Shown here: positions 17,875 through 26,233 of the stretch, in pieces | Position numbering within the stretch: position 1 is the stretch's first letter | Layout of the letters: each line of letters opens with the position of its first letter | Assembly (NCBI RefSeq): GCF_000721075.1 | Contig: NZ_JOEQ01000017.1 | Span: forward strand, 101,418 to 165,417 | From: Streptosporangium amethystogenes | GTDB taxonomy: Bacteria; Actinomycetota; Actinomycetes; Streptosporangiales; Streptosporangiaceae | Direction: 5' to 3' | Length of the DNA: 64,000 nt | Position numbers and translations under genes: made by a program | Notes under the pieces: model-generated | Databases searched by the model: none | What the model was told of the DNA's origin: nothing | The model's input: the letters and a program-made list of their open reading frames with translations, nothing else

Positions 17875-19079
17875 ACATCCAGCAGCCGCCCTCTCCCGAG
17901 ATACGGCGCAGGCTCGATGCGATGGTCGCAGAGCTGAGGCAGGCCGGGGCATTGGTCTCCCCGCGCTGGATGGACGCGTTCACCAACGTTCCCCGGCACG
18001 TGTTCGTACCGCGCCTGTTCATCCAGGAGATCGACGCACGCGGGATCACAGTGTGGTGCCCACTGGACGACGGCGACCGCGAGGCATGGCTGGACGCCGT
18101 CTACAGCGACACCACCCTGGTCACCGCCCTGGACGAGGACACCGTCGCGCCAGCGGACGGCGACGGGACGACCGGGATCGCCACCTCTTCCAGCACCGCG
18201 CCGTCACTGATGGCGCGGATGCTGGAAGACCTCCGGGTCGAGGACGGACAGCGGGTCCTGGAGGTGGGCACCGGCACCGGTTACAACGCCGCGCTGCTCA
18301 GCCACGTACTGGGCGACCAGCGGGTGCACTCCGTTGACATCCACCCCGCCCTGGTAGGGGCCGCCCGGGAACGACTGGCGTCGGTCGGCTTCAAGCCCGC
18401 CCTCGTCTCCGGCGACGGACGCCACGGCTTCCCCGGGCACGCCCCGTACGACCGGATCATCGTGACCTGTTCGGTGACGGCTATCCCCCGGGCCTGGCTG
18501 GAACAGACCCGCCCAGGCGGGGTGATCCTCACCGACGTCACGTCCGGCATCGAGGGCGGTCTCGCCCGTCTGACCGTCGGCGAGGGCCTGCGTGCCGAAG
18601 GCCGCTTCACCTCGACCACCGGCCGCTTCATGGCCTCCCGTCATGGCGAGCGTACCTACGAACAGCCACGACGGCCCACGTACGCACCTGTCTCGGGGAC
18701 CAGGGACAGCACGGTAAGCGCGGCCGACATCCGGGCCAACTACGCCTTCCGTCTACTTCTGGGAGGACTGCTTCCCGACCTCGAACTGGTCTATCACCAC
18801 GACGACGCCACCGGCGCACTCGCCGTACAACTTCAGCGACCCGACGGGTCGGCTTGGGCCCGCACCCCGTTGCCCGGACACCCCGGAGAGGGAGTCGTCA
18901 CCTGGGGCGGCACCCACGACATATGGCAGCGAGTGGAGGATGCCTGGCGATGGTGGGCCGACCGGGACAAGCCTGACCACACCCGGTTCGGAATCACCGC
19001 CGACATTCACACCACCGGCATGTGGTGGCAGCCTCGCGACGAAGACGAACGTGTTCCGATCGGCAATCTGACCCTCTAA
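17871..19079 (+). CDS. PIMT-like O-methyltransferase of a graspetide cluster (putative aspartimide-forming)
   Basis: A 402-residue SAM-dependent methyltransferase. Its N-terminal half matches protein-L-isoaspartate O-methyltransferase: PRHVFVPRLF, a TSSSTAPSLMARMLE segment and the SAM motif VLEVGTGTGYNAAL. A C-terminal extension of about 180 residues is typical of RiPP-associated members. In characterised imiditide pathways such an enzyme methylates an Asp in the crosslinked peptide, which then closes to an aspartimide. Here the DG pair of the precursor core is the expected target. It overlaps the ligase by four bases (ATGA). Confidence 0.9.
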   Translation: MNIQQPPSPEIRRRLDAMVAELRQAGALVSPRWMDAFTNVPRHVFVPRLFIQEIDARGITVWCPLDDGDREAWLDAVYSDTTLVTALDEDTVAPADGDGTTGIATSSSTAPSLMARMLEDLRVEDGQRVLEVGTGTGYNAALLSHVLGDQRVHSVDIHPALVGAARERLASVGFKPALVSGDGRHGFPGHAPYDRIIVTCSVTAIPRAWLEQTRPGGVILTDVTSGIEGGLARLTVGEGLRAEGRFTSTTGRFMASRHGERTYEQPRRPTYAPVSGTRDSTVSAADIRANYAFRLLLGGLLPDLELVYHHDDATGALAVQLQRPDGSAWARTPLPGHPGEGVVTWGGTHDIWQRVEDAWRWWADRDKPDHTRFGITADIHTTGMWWQPRDEDERVPIGNLTL

Positions 19080-19131
19080 ACCGATTACTTCGACCGGGGC
19101 CGGTGGGCGGCCTCTCGGGATCGCTACCGGT

Positions 19132-20298
19132 TCAGCTCCGCTCCGCGATGACCTTCCGGTGGTAAGCCAGATGCTCCGGGCTGATCTCGTGGTTCGGAGC
19201 GAGCCGGAGCAGATCCAGCGGGGTTTCGGATGTCGTGTCCATCACCCTGAGGTCGGCCTGGATGGCGATCGCGCCTCGGTCGAACAGGACGTGGTGGTTG
19301 GGGCAGAGGCAGAGCAGGTTGTCGGGCTCGTCGGGGCCGTTGTGCGGCTTTCCGAGCGGGCGGATGTGAGCTCCCTCGGCATAGAAACCCTGCTGGAGAG
19401 CGAGACGGTCGCCGCAGATCTGGCAGTGGTAGTCGTGCGCGCGCTTGATCTGCTCAGCGAGCAGAGAGTCGCGGATGACGCGCTCCACAACGGACTCGAC
19501 ACGGCCAGGCGTGGAGGACCCACCTCGAATGGCAACCGGGTTCAACCCGATCCTGGCGAGAAGCGTGTTGTGGTCGACGCCGTGGAAGTACGCGCCGAGC
19601 AGCCTCACGACGATCTGAGCACGAACGTCCTCCTGATCGGTGACGATCTCATGCGCCCATGTCCGCAGGCCGCTGTCCGGACGCTGCTCCTTCATCCATC
19701 GCTGCGCGGGCGAGCCGCTGGCGCGTGGCACGTCGGTGTGACCGGGCAGATCCCACAGGCCATGGTGGTAGAGCCACAGCACGGGGAACTCCGGGCTGGG
19801 CCGGTCCTCCTCAAGGCCGAACTCCTCGATGAGCTGCCCGAGTTCGCGGCGGGTGCTCTCCCAGGTCGTGAGGCGTGGCTCGCCCTGGGCAGCGCGGCCG
19901 ATCGCCCAGAGCAGGGTCAGCGGCTGATGCCGTTTCTGTGCGCCGGTCGTGGGAGACACGGCGGGCTTGAGTGAGTCGACCTTCTGCAGGAGGTCTTCGA
20001 CGGAGGGCACCGTGACAGCCTGCCCCGGTTTCGTCACCTCGAAGCCGAGGTCACCGAGCACCCGGGCAACGGTGGCGTTCCCACCGGAGAACTCGTCGGG
20101 ACGCAGCGGCCTGCCACGGACTCCCCGGTAGGCGACTCCCGCGATCGCCTTGGAGTCGTACCGCCTACCGCCGTGGACGAGGAAGTAGCCGATGGCCCGG
20201 CGGTAGCCGTACTCCTCAAGAAAGGCGTCACGGCCCAACCGGTCGAACTCGGCGATCGCGTCGAGCACCATCTCACGTCGAAGATCGGAAAGCGCCAC
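19132..20298 (-). CDS. ScoMcrA-like HNH endonuclease with putative sulfur (phosphorothioate)-binding domain
   Basis: A 388-residue type IV restriction-like enzyme. The N-terminal head matches ScoMcrA (LDAIAEFDRLGRDAFLEEYG, then RRYDSKAIAGVAY and FSGGNATVARVLGDLGFEV). The middle (about 122-215) has the look of the sulfur-binding domain: RHQPLTLLWAIGRAAQGEPR and PSPEFPVLWLYHHGLWDLPG. The C-terminus is an HNH nuclease with C292/C295, H311 in EGAHIRPLG, N327 and H335-H336 in CLCPNHHVLFD. No SRA domain is evident, unlike full ScoMcrA. It is a stand-alone gene and no dnd modification genes are in the window. Confidence 0.83.
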   Translation of the reverse strand: MALSDLRREMVLDAIAEFDRLGRDAFLEEYGYRRAIGYFLVHGGRRYDSKAIAGVAYRGVRGRPLRPDEFSGGNATVARVLGDLGFEVTKPGQAVTVPSVEDLLQKVDSLKPAVSPTTGAQKRHQPLTLLWAIGRAAQGEPRLTTWESTRRELGQLIEEFGLEEDRPSPEFPVLWLYHHGLWDLPGHTDVPRASGSPAQRWMKEQRPDSGLRTWAHEIVTDQEDVRAQIVVRLLGAYFHGVDHNTLLARIGLNPVAIRGGSSTPGRVESVVERVIRDSLLAEQIKRAHDYHCQICGDRLALQQGFYAEGAHIRPLGKPHNGPDEPDNLLCLCPNHHVLFDRGAIAIQADLRVMDTTSETPLDLLRLAPNHEISPEHLAYHRKVIAERS

Positions 20299-20489
20299 CG
20301 CACGAGCCTATACGCGGGTATCGCGTGAATTCCTGTCGATTTCCGGCGGAATCGGACTTCATGGCAAGCGGTGAGACCTCTCGGGCACCGACCGAAACCC
20401 TTCCTTGATTGGTGCGGTCAGTTGTTCTCCCGCCTCCGGCAGGTCACGACGGCCGGGCAACGGTGCACTCCTGCCCTGGGCTCGAGCCG

Positions 20490-21107
20490 TCAGGAGGTGG
20501 GTCTGATGCGTGAGTGCTGTGCCAGGAACCAGTCGGTGGCGATGTCGGTCTCCGTGATGCGTCCGATCAGCGCCAAGGCCGAGCTGATGCTCTCTGGATC
20601 CTCCACGGGATTGTCGAGGACGTCGTCATCGCTGATCTGGAAGCGCAGTCCGTCCATCAGGTGATCGAGCGCGTGCGGGTCGTCGCCGGACCGTCTCCAG
20701 TTCTCGGGCGAGAGCGGGTCGAAGGAGACGACCGTGCGGCCGTCGCGGGCGTAGTCGAAGTAGGCGTTGTAGTTGATGTCCATGAGGAGGCCGAGGGCCT
20801 GACGGCCACCTTCGGTGACGGAGCGCACGAACTCACCGTGGCCATGCGCCGGCACGATGCCGATCCAGCCGTTGACCTCGGCCACCCAGCGGGATTTGTC
20901 GTCGATGGCATGGTCGAGGATCTCGCTCAGGTAGCACGGGGTTCGGGTGGCGAGGTCCAGGTGGAAGGGCCGGGCGAGGGCGTCGAGGTCCGCGCCCTTG
21001 ATCCACATGGCGCTGAATCCCAGCGCCCACAGGTCCATCTCGGCATCGAGTCCCTCGGTGAAGATGGTCGAGACCAGAAGGTCGTGCAGGTAGGTCGGTG
21101 ACTGCAT
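20490..21107 (-). CDS. DUF6461-family protein
   Basis: A protein of about 205 residues belonging to the same unknown family as 8451-9074: WVAEVNGWIGIVPAHGHGEF, then GGRQALGLLMDINYNAYFDY and a C-terminal helix pair. The ATG at 21107 follows GAGAGG and is preferred to 21137. No catalytic motif is visible. It lies alone between the restriction-like nuclease and the coiled-coil protein; nothing shows co-transcription. Confidence 0.72.
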   Translation of the reverse strand: MQSPTYLHDLLVSTIFTEGLDAEMDLWALGFSAMWIKGADLDALARPFHLDLATRTPCYLSEILDHAIDDKSRWVAEVNGWIGIVPAHGHGEFVRSVTEGGRQALGLLMDINYNAYFDYARDGRTVVSFDPLSPENWRRSGDDPHALDHLMDGLRFQISDDDVLDNPVEDPESISSALALIGRITETDIATDWFLAQHSRIRPTS

Positions 21108-21429
21108 GGTCGCCTCTCGGAGGAGGGGGTATCTCACAGGACGCCCCGCACTGCGTGTCCGGTACCCGCGCCCGGGGAGCTTATATCTTGATCACCTGGG
21201 CGCACCGTAGCAAGGACAAGCCTCGCCCAGGTCGGCCAACCGAGCTTGGTGCGGGCAGGCGGTTGGGATCGACATGGTCGGTCCGGGGGCGGTGTCAGGC
21301 ACGTCGAGATTTTCCGGATGGCGAGCGCGGGAGCCTCCATCCTGGAAGACTCCGACGTGCCTGCCCGCGCGCTACGAAGAGTCCCCATCCATCGCAGGGC
21401 TCTCCCTGCCCGCCCCCCAGGAGCCGACG

Positions 21430-22671
21430 ATGGACAGCGAGATTCAGCTGATCAGTGACGGCGATGGCCTGGCTGTCATCGGGAGTCCGACGGCTGTCGA
21501 ACGCTTCCTCGTCTCTGAGGGACTGCCGTCGAAGGAACTGGGGCTGCAACGGCTCGCGCCTGCCCTCAGTGCCGCGGCCGGAGCCGCACAGGCAGGTTCC
21601 GAGATTGCCGCCAGCTCGGGTCGCTGGGTGAAACTGACTCGGGAGTCAGCACAGCTTGTCGACAGGTACGGGCTGAGGACGAGCTCGAAGACGAATCTCA
21701 GCTCGGGTGTGCTGAAGGGGAACAATGGTCAGATCAGGGGATTCGTCGAATTCGCGAAGGGGCCTGGATCGCTTCTGACCAACCCGGCCCTTCTGGCCGG
21801 TGCCGCGGGGATCATGGCGCAACTTGCGATGCAACAGGCCATGGACGAGATCACCGACTATCTCGCCACGATCGATGAGAAAGTCGACGACGTGCTCCGC
21901 GCCCAGAAGGACGCTGTGTTGGCGGACATGATCGGAGTGGACTTCGTCATCGAGGAGGCCATGACCGTCCGAGAGCATGTGGGCCGGGTCTCCGAGGTCA
22001 CCTGGTCGAAGGTCCAGGCCACGCCGACGACCATCGCGCGGACCCAGGCGTACGCGTTGCGTCAACTCGACGCACTCGCGGAGAAGGTGGAGCACAAGGC
22101 CAAGATCGGTGATCTCGCCAAGACGTCCAAGGAAGCCGCGTCCAAGGTCCAGGAGTGGCTCGCCGTTCTGGCTCGTTGTATCCAGTTGCAGGATGCGATC
22201 GCGGTGCTGGAACTCGACCGCGTGCTGGACGCGTCTCCGGAGGAGCTTGACCGGCATCGCCTCGCGCTGAAGGCTGCTCGGCAGAACCGGCTGGAACGCA
22301 TCTCACGGAGCACCGAGCATCTGATGGCCCGTATGGATGCGGCCGCCGGCACGGCCAACACCAAAGTGCTGCTGCACCCGACCGCGTCCCGGACCGTGGT
22401 GCATTCGAGCAACCATGTCGCGACCGCCGTCGTTGACTTTCAAGGGCGGCTCGGGATCGAGCGCGGCCGGCAGTCACTGGAGGCGAGACGATGGGTGGAC
22501 GCGGCCACGGAGGTGAGGGACAAGGTGTTCGAGACAGGAACAGCGGGCGTCGATGCCGCCAGGCGCGTCGGTAACGAGACCTTCGACCGCGCCAGATCGG
22601 TGACGGACAGGCTTTCCAGCGGGATTGCCGAGCGAGCGCTCCGTCGGCGCGGGGACGACGAGGAAGTCTGA
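21430..22671 (+). CDS. Unrecognised 413-residue helical protein
   Basis: A large, mostly helical cytoplasmic protein with a good AGGAG ribosome site. The N-terminal ~40 residues (IQLISDGDGLAVIGSPTAVE) form a small alpha/beta unit. A hydrophobic helix pair lies around 110-135 (SLLTNPALLAGAAGIMAQLA). A long coiled-coil-like stretch occupies about 140-330, and a charged tail with amphipathic repeats (VRDKVFETG, RVGNETFDRARSV) ends the protein. The hydrophobic hairpin plus coiled coil recalls pore-forming or membrane-remodelling proteins. That is only a structural impression and no family can be named. Confidence 0.65.
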   Translation: MDSEIQLISDGDGLAVIGSPTAVERFLVSEGLPSKELGLQRLAPALSAAAGAAQAGSEIAASSGRWVKLTRESAQLVDRYGLRTSSKTNLSSGVLKGNNGQIRGFVEFAKGPGSLLTNPALLAGAAGIMAQLAMQQAMDEITDYLATIDEKVDDVLRAQKDAVLADMIGVDFVIEEAMTVREHVGRVSEVTWSKVQATPTTIARTQAYALRQLDALAEKVEHKAKIGDLAKTSKEAASKVQEWLAVLARCIQLQDAIAVLELDRVLDASPEELDRHRLALKAARQNRLERISRSTEHLMARMDAAAGTANTKVLLHPTASRTVVHSSNHVATAVVDFQGRLGIERGRQSLEARRWVDAATEVRDKVFETGTAGVDAARRVGNETFDRARSVTDRLSSGIAERALRRRGDDEEV

Positions 22672-22813
22672 ATGAGCGGCGGCCGTCGGGGCCTTGGAGC
22701 GCAGGCACCACACGATACGGCTGACGGTCACCCGGGGGTTTCTCGCTGCGTCGGCACCGCCCATGTCCGCGACTCCGAGTTCGCCTTCCCTGCCCGGGGT
22801 GCACTGATCGCCG

Positions 22814-23491
22814 TCAGCGTGGTGGGACTGCGCCGATCAGTCGCCTGACTGCCTTGAGGTCGCCGGTCACCGTGAGCGCGCCGTCATCGATTGCCGAGGC
22901 CAGTGAGCGTTCGTGGCTCAGTATGGACTGCAGCGTGAGGTGGTCGCTCTCAAGGTATACGTCCGCGGGGGCAGAACCCTGGTCGCGCGCGACGGTGACC
23001 AGTTCGCCGTCGACAATCTCGACGCGGTAGACGTCGCGCTCCAGGGCGATCCGATACGTCGCGGTCCACGGCGCGTCCAACTGCGGCACGAAGAAGGCCC
23101 GCACGCCGAGCAGTACGGTGTCGGCGCTGATCCCTCCGGTCAGCGGCACGACCGGTGAGCGCATGCCCCAGGTCCGAAGCGCCGCGAACACCGGCTCCAA
23201 CTCGGTGCCCCATTCGGTGAGTTCGTACGTCCTGCTGGCCGCAGGCGGTGGCAGCATACGCCTGCGCAGCACGCCGACTGCTTCGAGATCACGCAGCCGC
23301 TGTGCGAGCACGCTGGGGCCGAGTCCGGGCAGGGCGGCCTGCAGGTCAGCGTAGCGGCGTGGCCCGAGGCGCAGTTCGCGCACCACCAGCAGTGCCCAGC
23401 GCTCGCCGATCATGTCGAGCGCGTGGGCGATGGGGCACGCCTGTCCGTACGTCCGCTTCCCGGACTTCTCGCCGGCCTTCGCGTTTACCAT
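22814..23491 (-). CDS. HxlR/MarR-type regulator with C-terminal SCP2-like domain
   Basis: A protein of about 225 residues. The winged-helix half carries the HxlR signature: CPIAHALDMIGERWALLVVRELRLGPRRYADLQAALPG with YELTEWG. The C-terminal half resembles an SCP2 sterol-carrier-like ligand pocket. It is divergent from the alpha/beta hydrolase at 23605 and is probably its repressor, acting on the palindrome between them. The ATG at 23491 with ACGAGG upstream is preferred over GTG 23497. Confidence 0.87.
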   Translation of the reverse strand: MVNAKAGEKSGKRTYGQACPIAHALDMIGERWALLVVRELRLGPRRYADLQAALPGLGPSVLAQRLRDLEAVGVLRRRMLPPPAASRTYELTEWGTELEPVFAALRTWGMRSPVVPLTGGISADTVLLGVRAFFVPQLDAPWTATYRIALERDVYRVEIVDGELVTVARDQGSAPADVYLESDHLTLQSILSHERSLASAIDDGALTVTGDLKAVRRLIGAVPPR

Positions 23492-23540
23492 CGCCACCTC
23501 GTCCGTAGTCGGCCAACTTTAACTATGAAAACAGTAGCAT

Positions 23541-23561
23541 CTACTTCGATTATCGAAGTAG
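23541..23561. promoter_or_regulatory. Perfect 21-bp palindromic operator
   Basis: Half-site CTACTTCGAT, one central T, then the exact complement ATCGAAGTAG. It sits in an AT-rich spacer between the divergent HxlR regulator and the hydrolase gene. Its perfection and position make it the likely binding site of the HxlR protein, repressing both directions. Confidence 0.75.
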
Positions 23562-23604
23562 AGTCACGACGAGGCGCACTCGGCCCTGACCCAGGAGGCA
23601 CACC

Positions 23605-24510
23605 ATGCACGACAGCCGGCAGACCGCGAGCCCGTCCCAGGCCACACCGCAAAAGACAGTGCACGCCAACGATGTCGACTTGGCCGTACAGGCCTTCGGC
23701 GACCCGGCTGCCCCCGCGATCCTGCTCATCTCGGGTGCGGAGTCGTCGATGGACTGGTGGGACGACGACTTCACCGCCCGGCTCGCCGCGTCCGGCCGGT
23801 ACGTGATCCGCTACGACACCCGCGACACCGGCCGCTCCACGACGTTCCCGGTCGGCGCGCCGACGTACACACAAGGCGACCTGCTCGCCGACGCGGTCGG
23901 CGTGCTCGACGCGTACAACCTGGCCGCAGCGCACATCGTGGGCATCTCGATGGGCGGGGGCCTCGCACAGCGGCTCGGCGTCGAGTACCCGGAACGGGTC
24001 CTGTCGCTCACCTTGATGTCCACCAGCCCCGGCGGCCCCGGTGGTCCGGACAATCCCGACCTGCCGCCGATGAGCGAGGCGTTGACCAAGATGTTCGAGG
24101 AGCCTGCCTCCGGCCCCGACTGGTCCGACCGCGACGCGGTCATCGCGTACTTCCTCGCCGCCGAACACGCCTTCTCCGGCACGATCCCGGTCGACGAGGA
24201 CCGTGTACGCCGCACCGCCGGGCGCGCGTTTGACCGCAGCCCGGTCCCGGCCGCCGCGTCGAACCACTGGATGATCGAGGGTGGCGAGCCGATCCGCCCC
24301 CGTCTCGGCGAGATCACCGCACCGACCCTGGTCCTGCACGGTACTGAGGACCCGCTCTTCCCCTATGGCCACGCCGAGGCCCTGGCCCGCGAGATCCCCG
24401 ATGCATCGCTGATCCCACTGCCCGGCGTGGGCCACCAAATGCCGCCCTACCAGGTGTGGGACACGGTCATCCTGGCGATCGTCGGACACACCGGACCCCG
24501 CGTGCGGTGA
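23605..24510 (+). CDS. Alpha/beta-fold hydrolase
   Basis: A 301-residue serine hydrolase. The nucleophile elbow is GISMGGG with S115, the oxyanion-side strand is AILLISGAESS, the acidic residue lies in GTEDPLFP, and the catalytic H277 is in GVGHQMPP. It resembles the esterase/epoxide-hydrolase and aclacinomycin-methylesterase-like group (DTGRSTTFP after the DTRD turn). The substrate is unknown. Expression is probably controlled by the divergent HxlR regulator through the palindrome just upstream. Confidence 0.88.
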   Translation: MHDSRQTASPSQATPQKTVHANDVDLAVQAFGDPAAPAILLISGAESSMDWWDDDFTARLAASGRYVIRYDTRDTGRSTTFPVGAPTYTQGDLLADAVGVLDAYNLAAAHIVGISMGGGLAQRLGVEYPERVLSLTLMSTSPGGPGGPDNPDLPPMSEALTKMFEEPASGPDWSDRDAVIAYFLAAEHAFSGTIPVDEDRVRRTAGRAFDRSPVPAAASNHWMIEGGEPIRPRLGEITAPTLVLHGTEDPLFPYGHAEALAREIPDASLIPLPGVGHQMPPYQVWDTVILAIVGHTGPRVR

Positions 24511-24642
24511 CCGGCCGCGGTCGCGATGCCTGATCCAGGCCACTCGTCCGGCCGAACCGCCGCCCCCTCGCGACCGCGCCGTCTCACCCGGTCGACGCTC
24601 CGTTATGAGGCTCCCCCTGTAGCCCGGTCACCGATCCGTTGG

Positions 24643-25128
24643 TTATCCGAGGGTGCGGACCATGAGCCGTTCGCGGAGGCTTGGATCGTTGGTGTGCGGC
24701 TGGGACTCGTCGGTGGCTTCGAAACCCAGGCGCCGGTACAGCCGGGCGGCCCTGTCGTTCCCGTCCACGACCCACAGCTCGATCCTGCGATGTCCCTGTT
24801 CGGCGGCCCACTCAAGGACCTCCTCGCAGAGAAGGGCGGCGGCCCCGGTGCCTCGCATGGCCGGGTCGACCCACATGCTGTACACCTCGACCGCTCCACC
24901 TCGGTCCTCGGGCACCCAACCTCCGGCGACCCCGACCACCTCGCCCTCGACGACCGCGACCACCTTCACTCCGCGCTCCGGCCGCATCCGGGCACGCCAC
25001 TGCGCCTCGTCATACGCCTGTTCCCGCGCAAGGGAAGAGGAGAAGGCATAGGGCGCGTCCGCCAACGCCGCAAACCGGACGTCCCGAAACGTCTCCCACT
25101 CCTCGGTCGTCAGACGACGGATCTCCAT
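24643..25128 (-). CDS. GNAT-family N-acetyltransferase
   Basis: A 161-residue acetyltransferase. It begins IRRLTTEEWETFRDVRFAAL, has the acetyl-CoA loop VDPAMRGTGAAALLCEEVLEWA and ends with the NDRAARLYRRLGFEATDE motif. Proteins of this subtype often acetylate amines, antibiotics or ribosomal protein N-termini; the substrate cannot be deduced. The ATG at 25128 is favoured over 25164. It is a stand-alone gene, convergent with the hydrolase. Confidence 0.87.
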   Translation of the reverse strand: MEIRRLTTEEWETFRDVRFAALADAPYAFSSSLAREQAYDEAQWRARMRPERGVKVVAVVEGEVVGVAGGWVPEDRGGAVEVYSMWVDPAMRGTGAAALLCEEVLEWAAEQGHRRIELWVVDGNDRAARLYRRLGFEATDESQPHTNDPSLRERLMVRTLG

Positions 25129-25333
25129 TCGGCATGCCCTTTCCTCTGCTAAATGGAGCCCCACGCTACAAGCTGCCTCCCGCTTCGGTCACTCGATATT
25201 CGACCCGTCCGCCCGTCTTCGAGAAGCGGGGCCGCGCGACGGTCGCCCAAACGCCGGACGCGCGGTCGTCCACCGCTCCCAAATCCTGCTGATCACCGTC
25301 ATGGGCCGGCCCCCACGGCGCGCAGGACAGGCC

Positions 25334-25708
25334 TCAGCACCAGTTCACGGTGCCGCTCACGAGCGTCGCGTTGTCGTTGGAGATCCACCCCTTGGTCTGG
25401 GTGCCCTGCACACGGCCGTAGTTCCAGACTTTCCCGGAGTCCGGGTTCAACACCATGCACCAGACGTAAAAGATGGTGCCTTCACTGAGAAGAGTGATGT
25501 TCCCGCAGACCGAACCGATGCCGTTCTTGAGGTTGTAGTTGCCCTTCATCTTCAGGACCTGGTTCGAGTTGTTCTGGACCGAGTTCTGATGACACTCCGC
25601 CGCCTGGGCGGACGCGGACGAGGCGCCGGCGATCCCCCCCAGAGCAGTCATCAGGATCGCCGAGGCCAGGACTGCTGCCGTCTTCCGCTTGATCCGCTGT
25701 ACGCGCAT
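25334..25708 (-). CDS. Small secreted cysteine-containing protein
   Basis: A 124-residue exported protein. The ATG at 25708 follows AAGGAG at six bases. The Sec signal has a basic start (RVQRIKRK), a hydrophobic core and an ASA-like cleavage region near residue 34. The mature chain of about 90 residues has four cysteines (AECHQ, SVCGN, VWCMV and the C-terminal NWC), probably two disulfides. It has a beta-rich, Asn/Gly-rich composition resembling small SH3-like secreted proteins of actinomycetes. Function unknown. Confidence 0.78.
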   Translation of the reverse strand: MRVQRIKRKTAAVLASAILMTALGGIAGASSASAQAAECHQNSVQNNSNQVLKMKGNYNLKNGIGSVCGNITLLSEGTIFYVWCMVLNPDSGKVWNYGRVQGTQTKGWISNDNATLVSGTVNWC

Positions 25709-25937
25709 GCGCAACTCCTTCATGACGACCAATGACATGGGAACAACTGCCGACTGCCCATGGGCGCTGAGGGCGATCGCCTCGAAAATTCGGCGAATCG
25801 GTAATTGACCGTTGAATCCGTACCAAGACGGTAAATGATTGCGTGCTTCAGGGCGTCAACCAACGGGATTGATCTCCTACCGCGTCCGGTGTAACCGGCA
25901 TTACAACCAGCGCGGTAGACGAGCCACCCGGACGGAG

Positions 25938-26044
25938 GCTGACTGTCGGCGCCTTCTGGTCGGGTGAACCGCACAGATCACAGGGTTCGTCGCGAGAGGG
26001 GCGACGGGCATGAAGGAGGAGGAAGGTTTCTGGGACCTGATGGA
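25938..26044 (+). repeat. Upstream copy of a ~108-bp duplicated segment (promoter plus DUF4240 start)
   Basis: From GCTGACTGTCGGCG to the codons for EGFWDLMD, this segment matches 27194-27302 at roughly four bases in five, including the GAGAGGGGCGACG ribosome-site region and the first ten codons. It shows that the truncated gene at 26010 and the full gene at 27268 descend from one duplication. Confidence 0.8.
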
Positions 26045-26233
26045 TCCCGCGTGGATAGACGACTTCCTGGCAGCAAACGATCGACTTCTGCGGGCGTTGC
26101 CGCACCACCCCGACATCAAGGCGTCCTACGGCGCTACGGCAGGCGGGTGGCCGTGGAACAGCCATCACGGTGACGGTTTCGACTCACCTTCGGCGTCGAC
26201 CGGTCGTCGTCGACAGCTGGGAGGATGCGGGAC
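26010..26233 (+). pseudogene. Truncated DUF4240-family gene copy
   Basis: It starts MKEEEGFWDLMD like the intact DUF4240 gene at 27268, with the same upstream sequence. It keeps plausible coding for about 45 more residues (DDFLAANDRLLRALPHHPD), then loses the DUF4240 core and runs into the hydrolase start in another frame. The whole catalytic-like centre of the family (GGSDDGFLYARGF in the intact copy) is missing. Probably non-functional. Confidence 0.6.
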
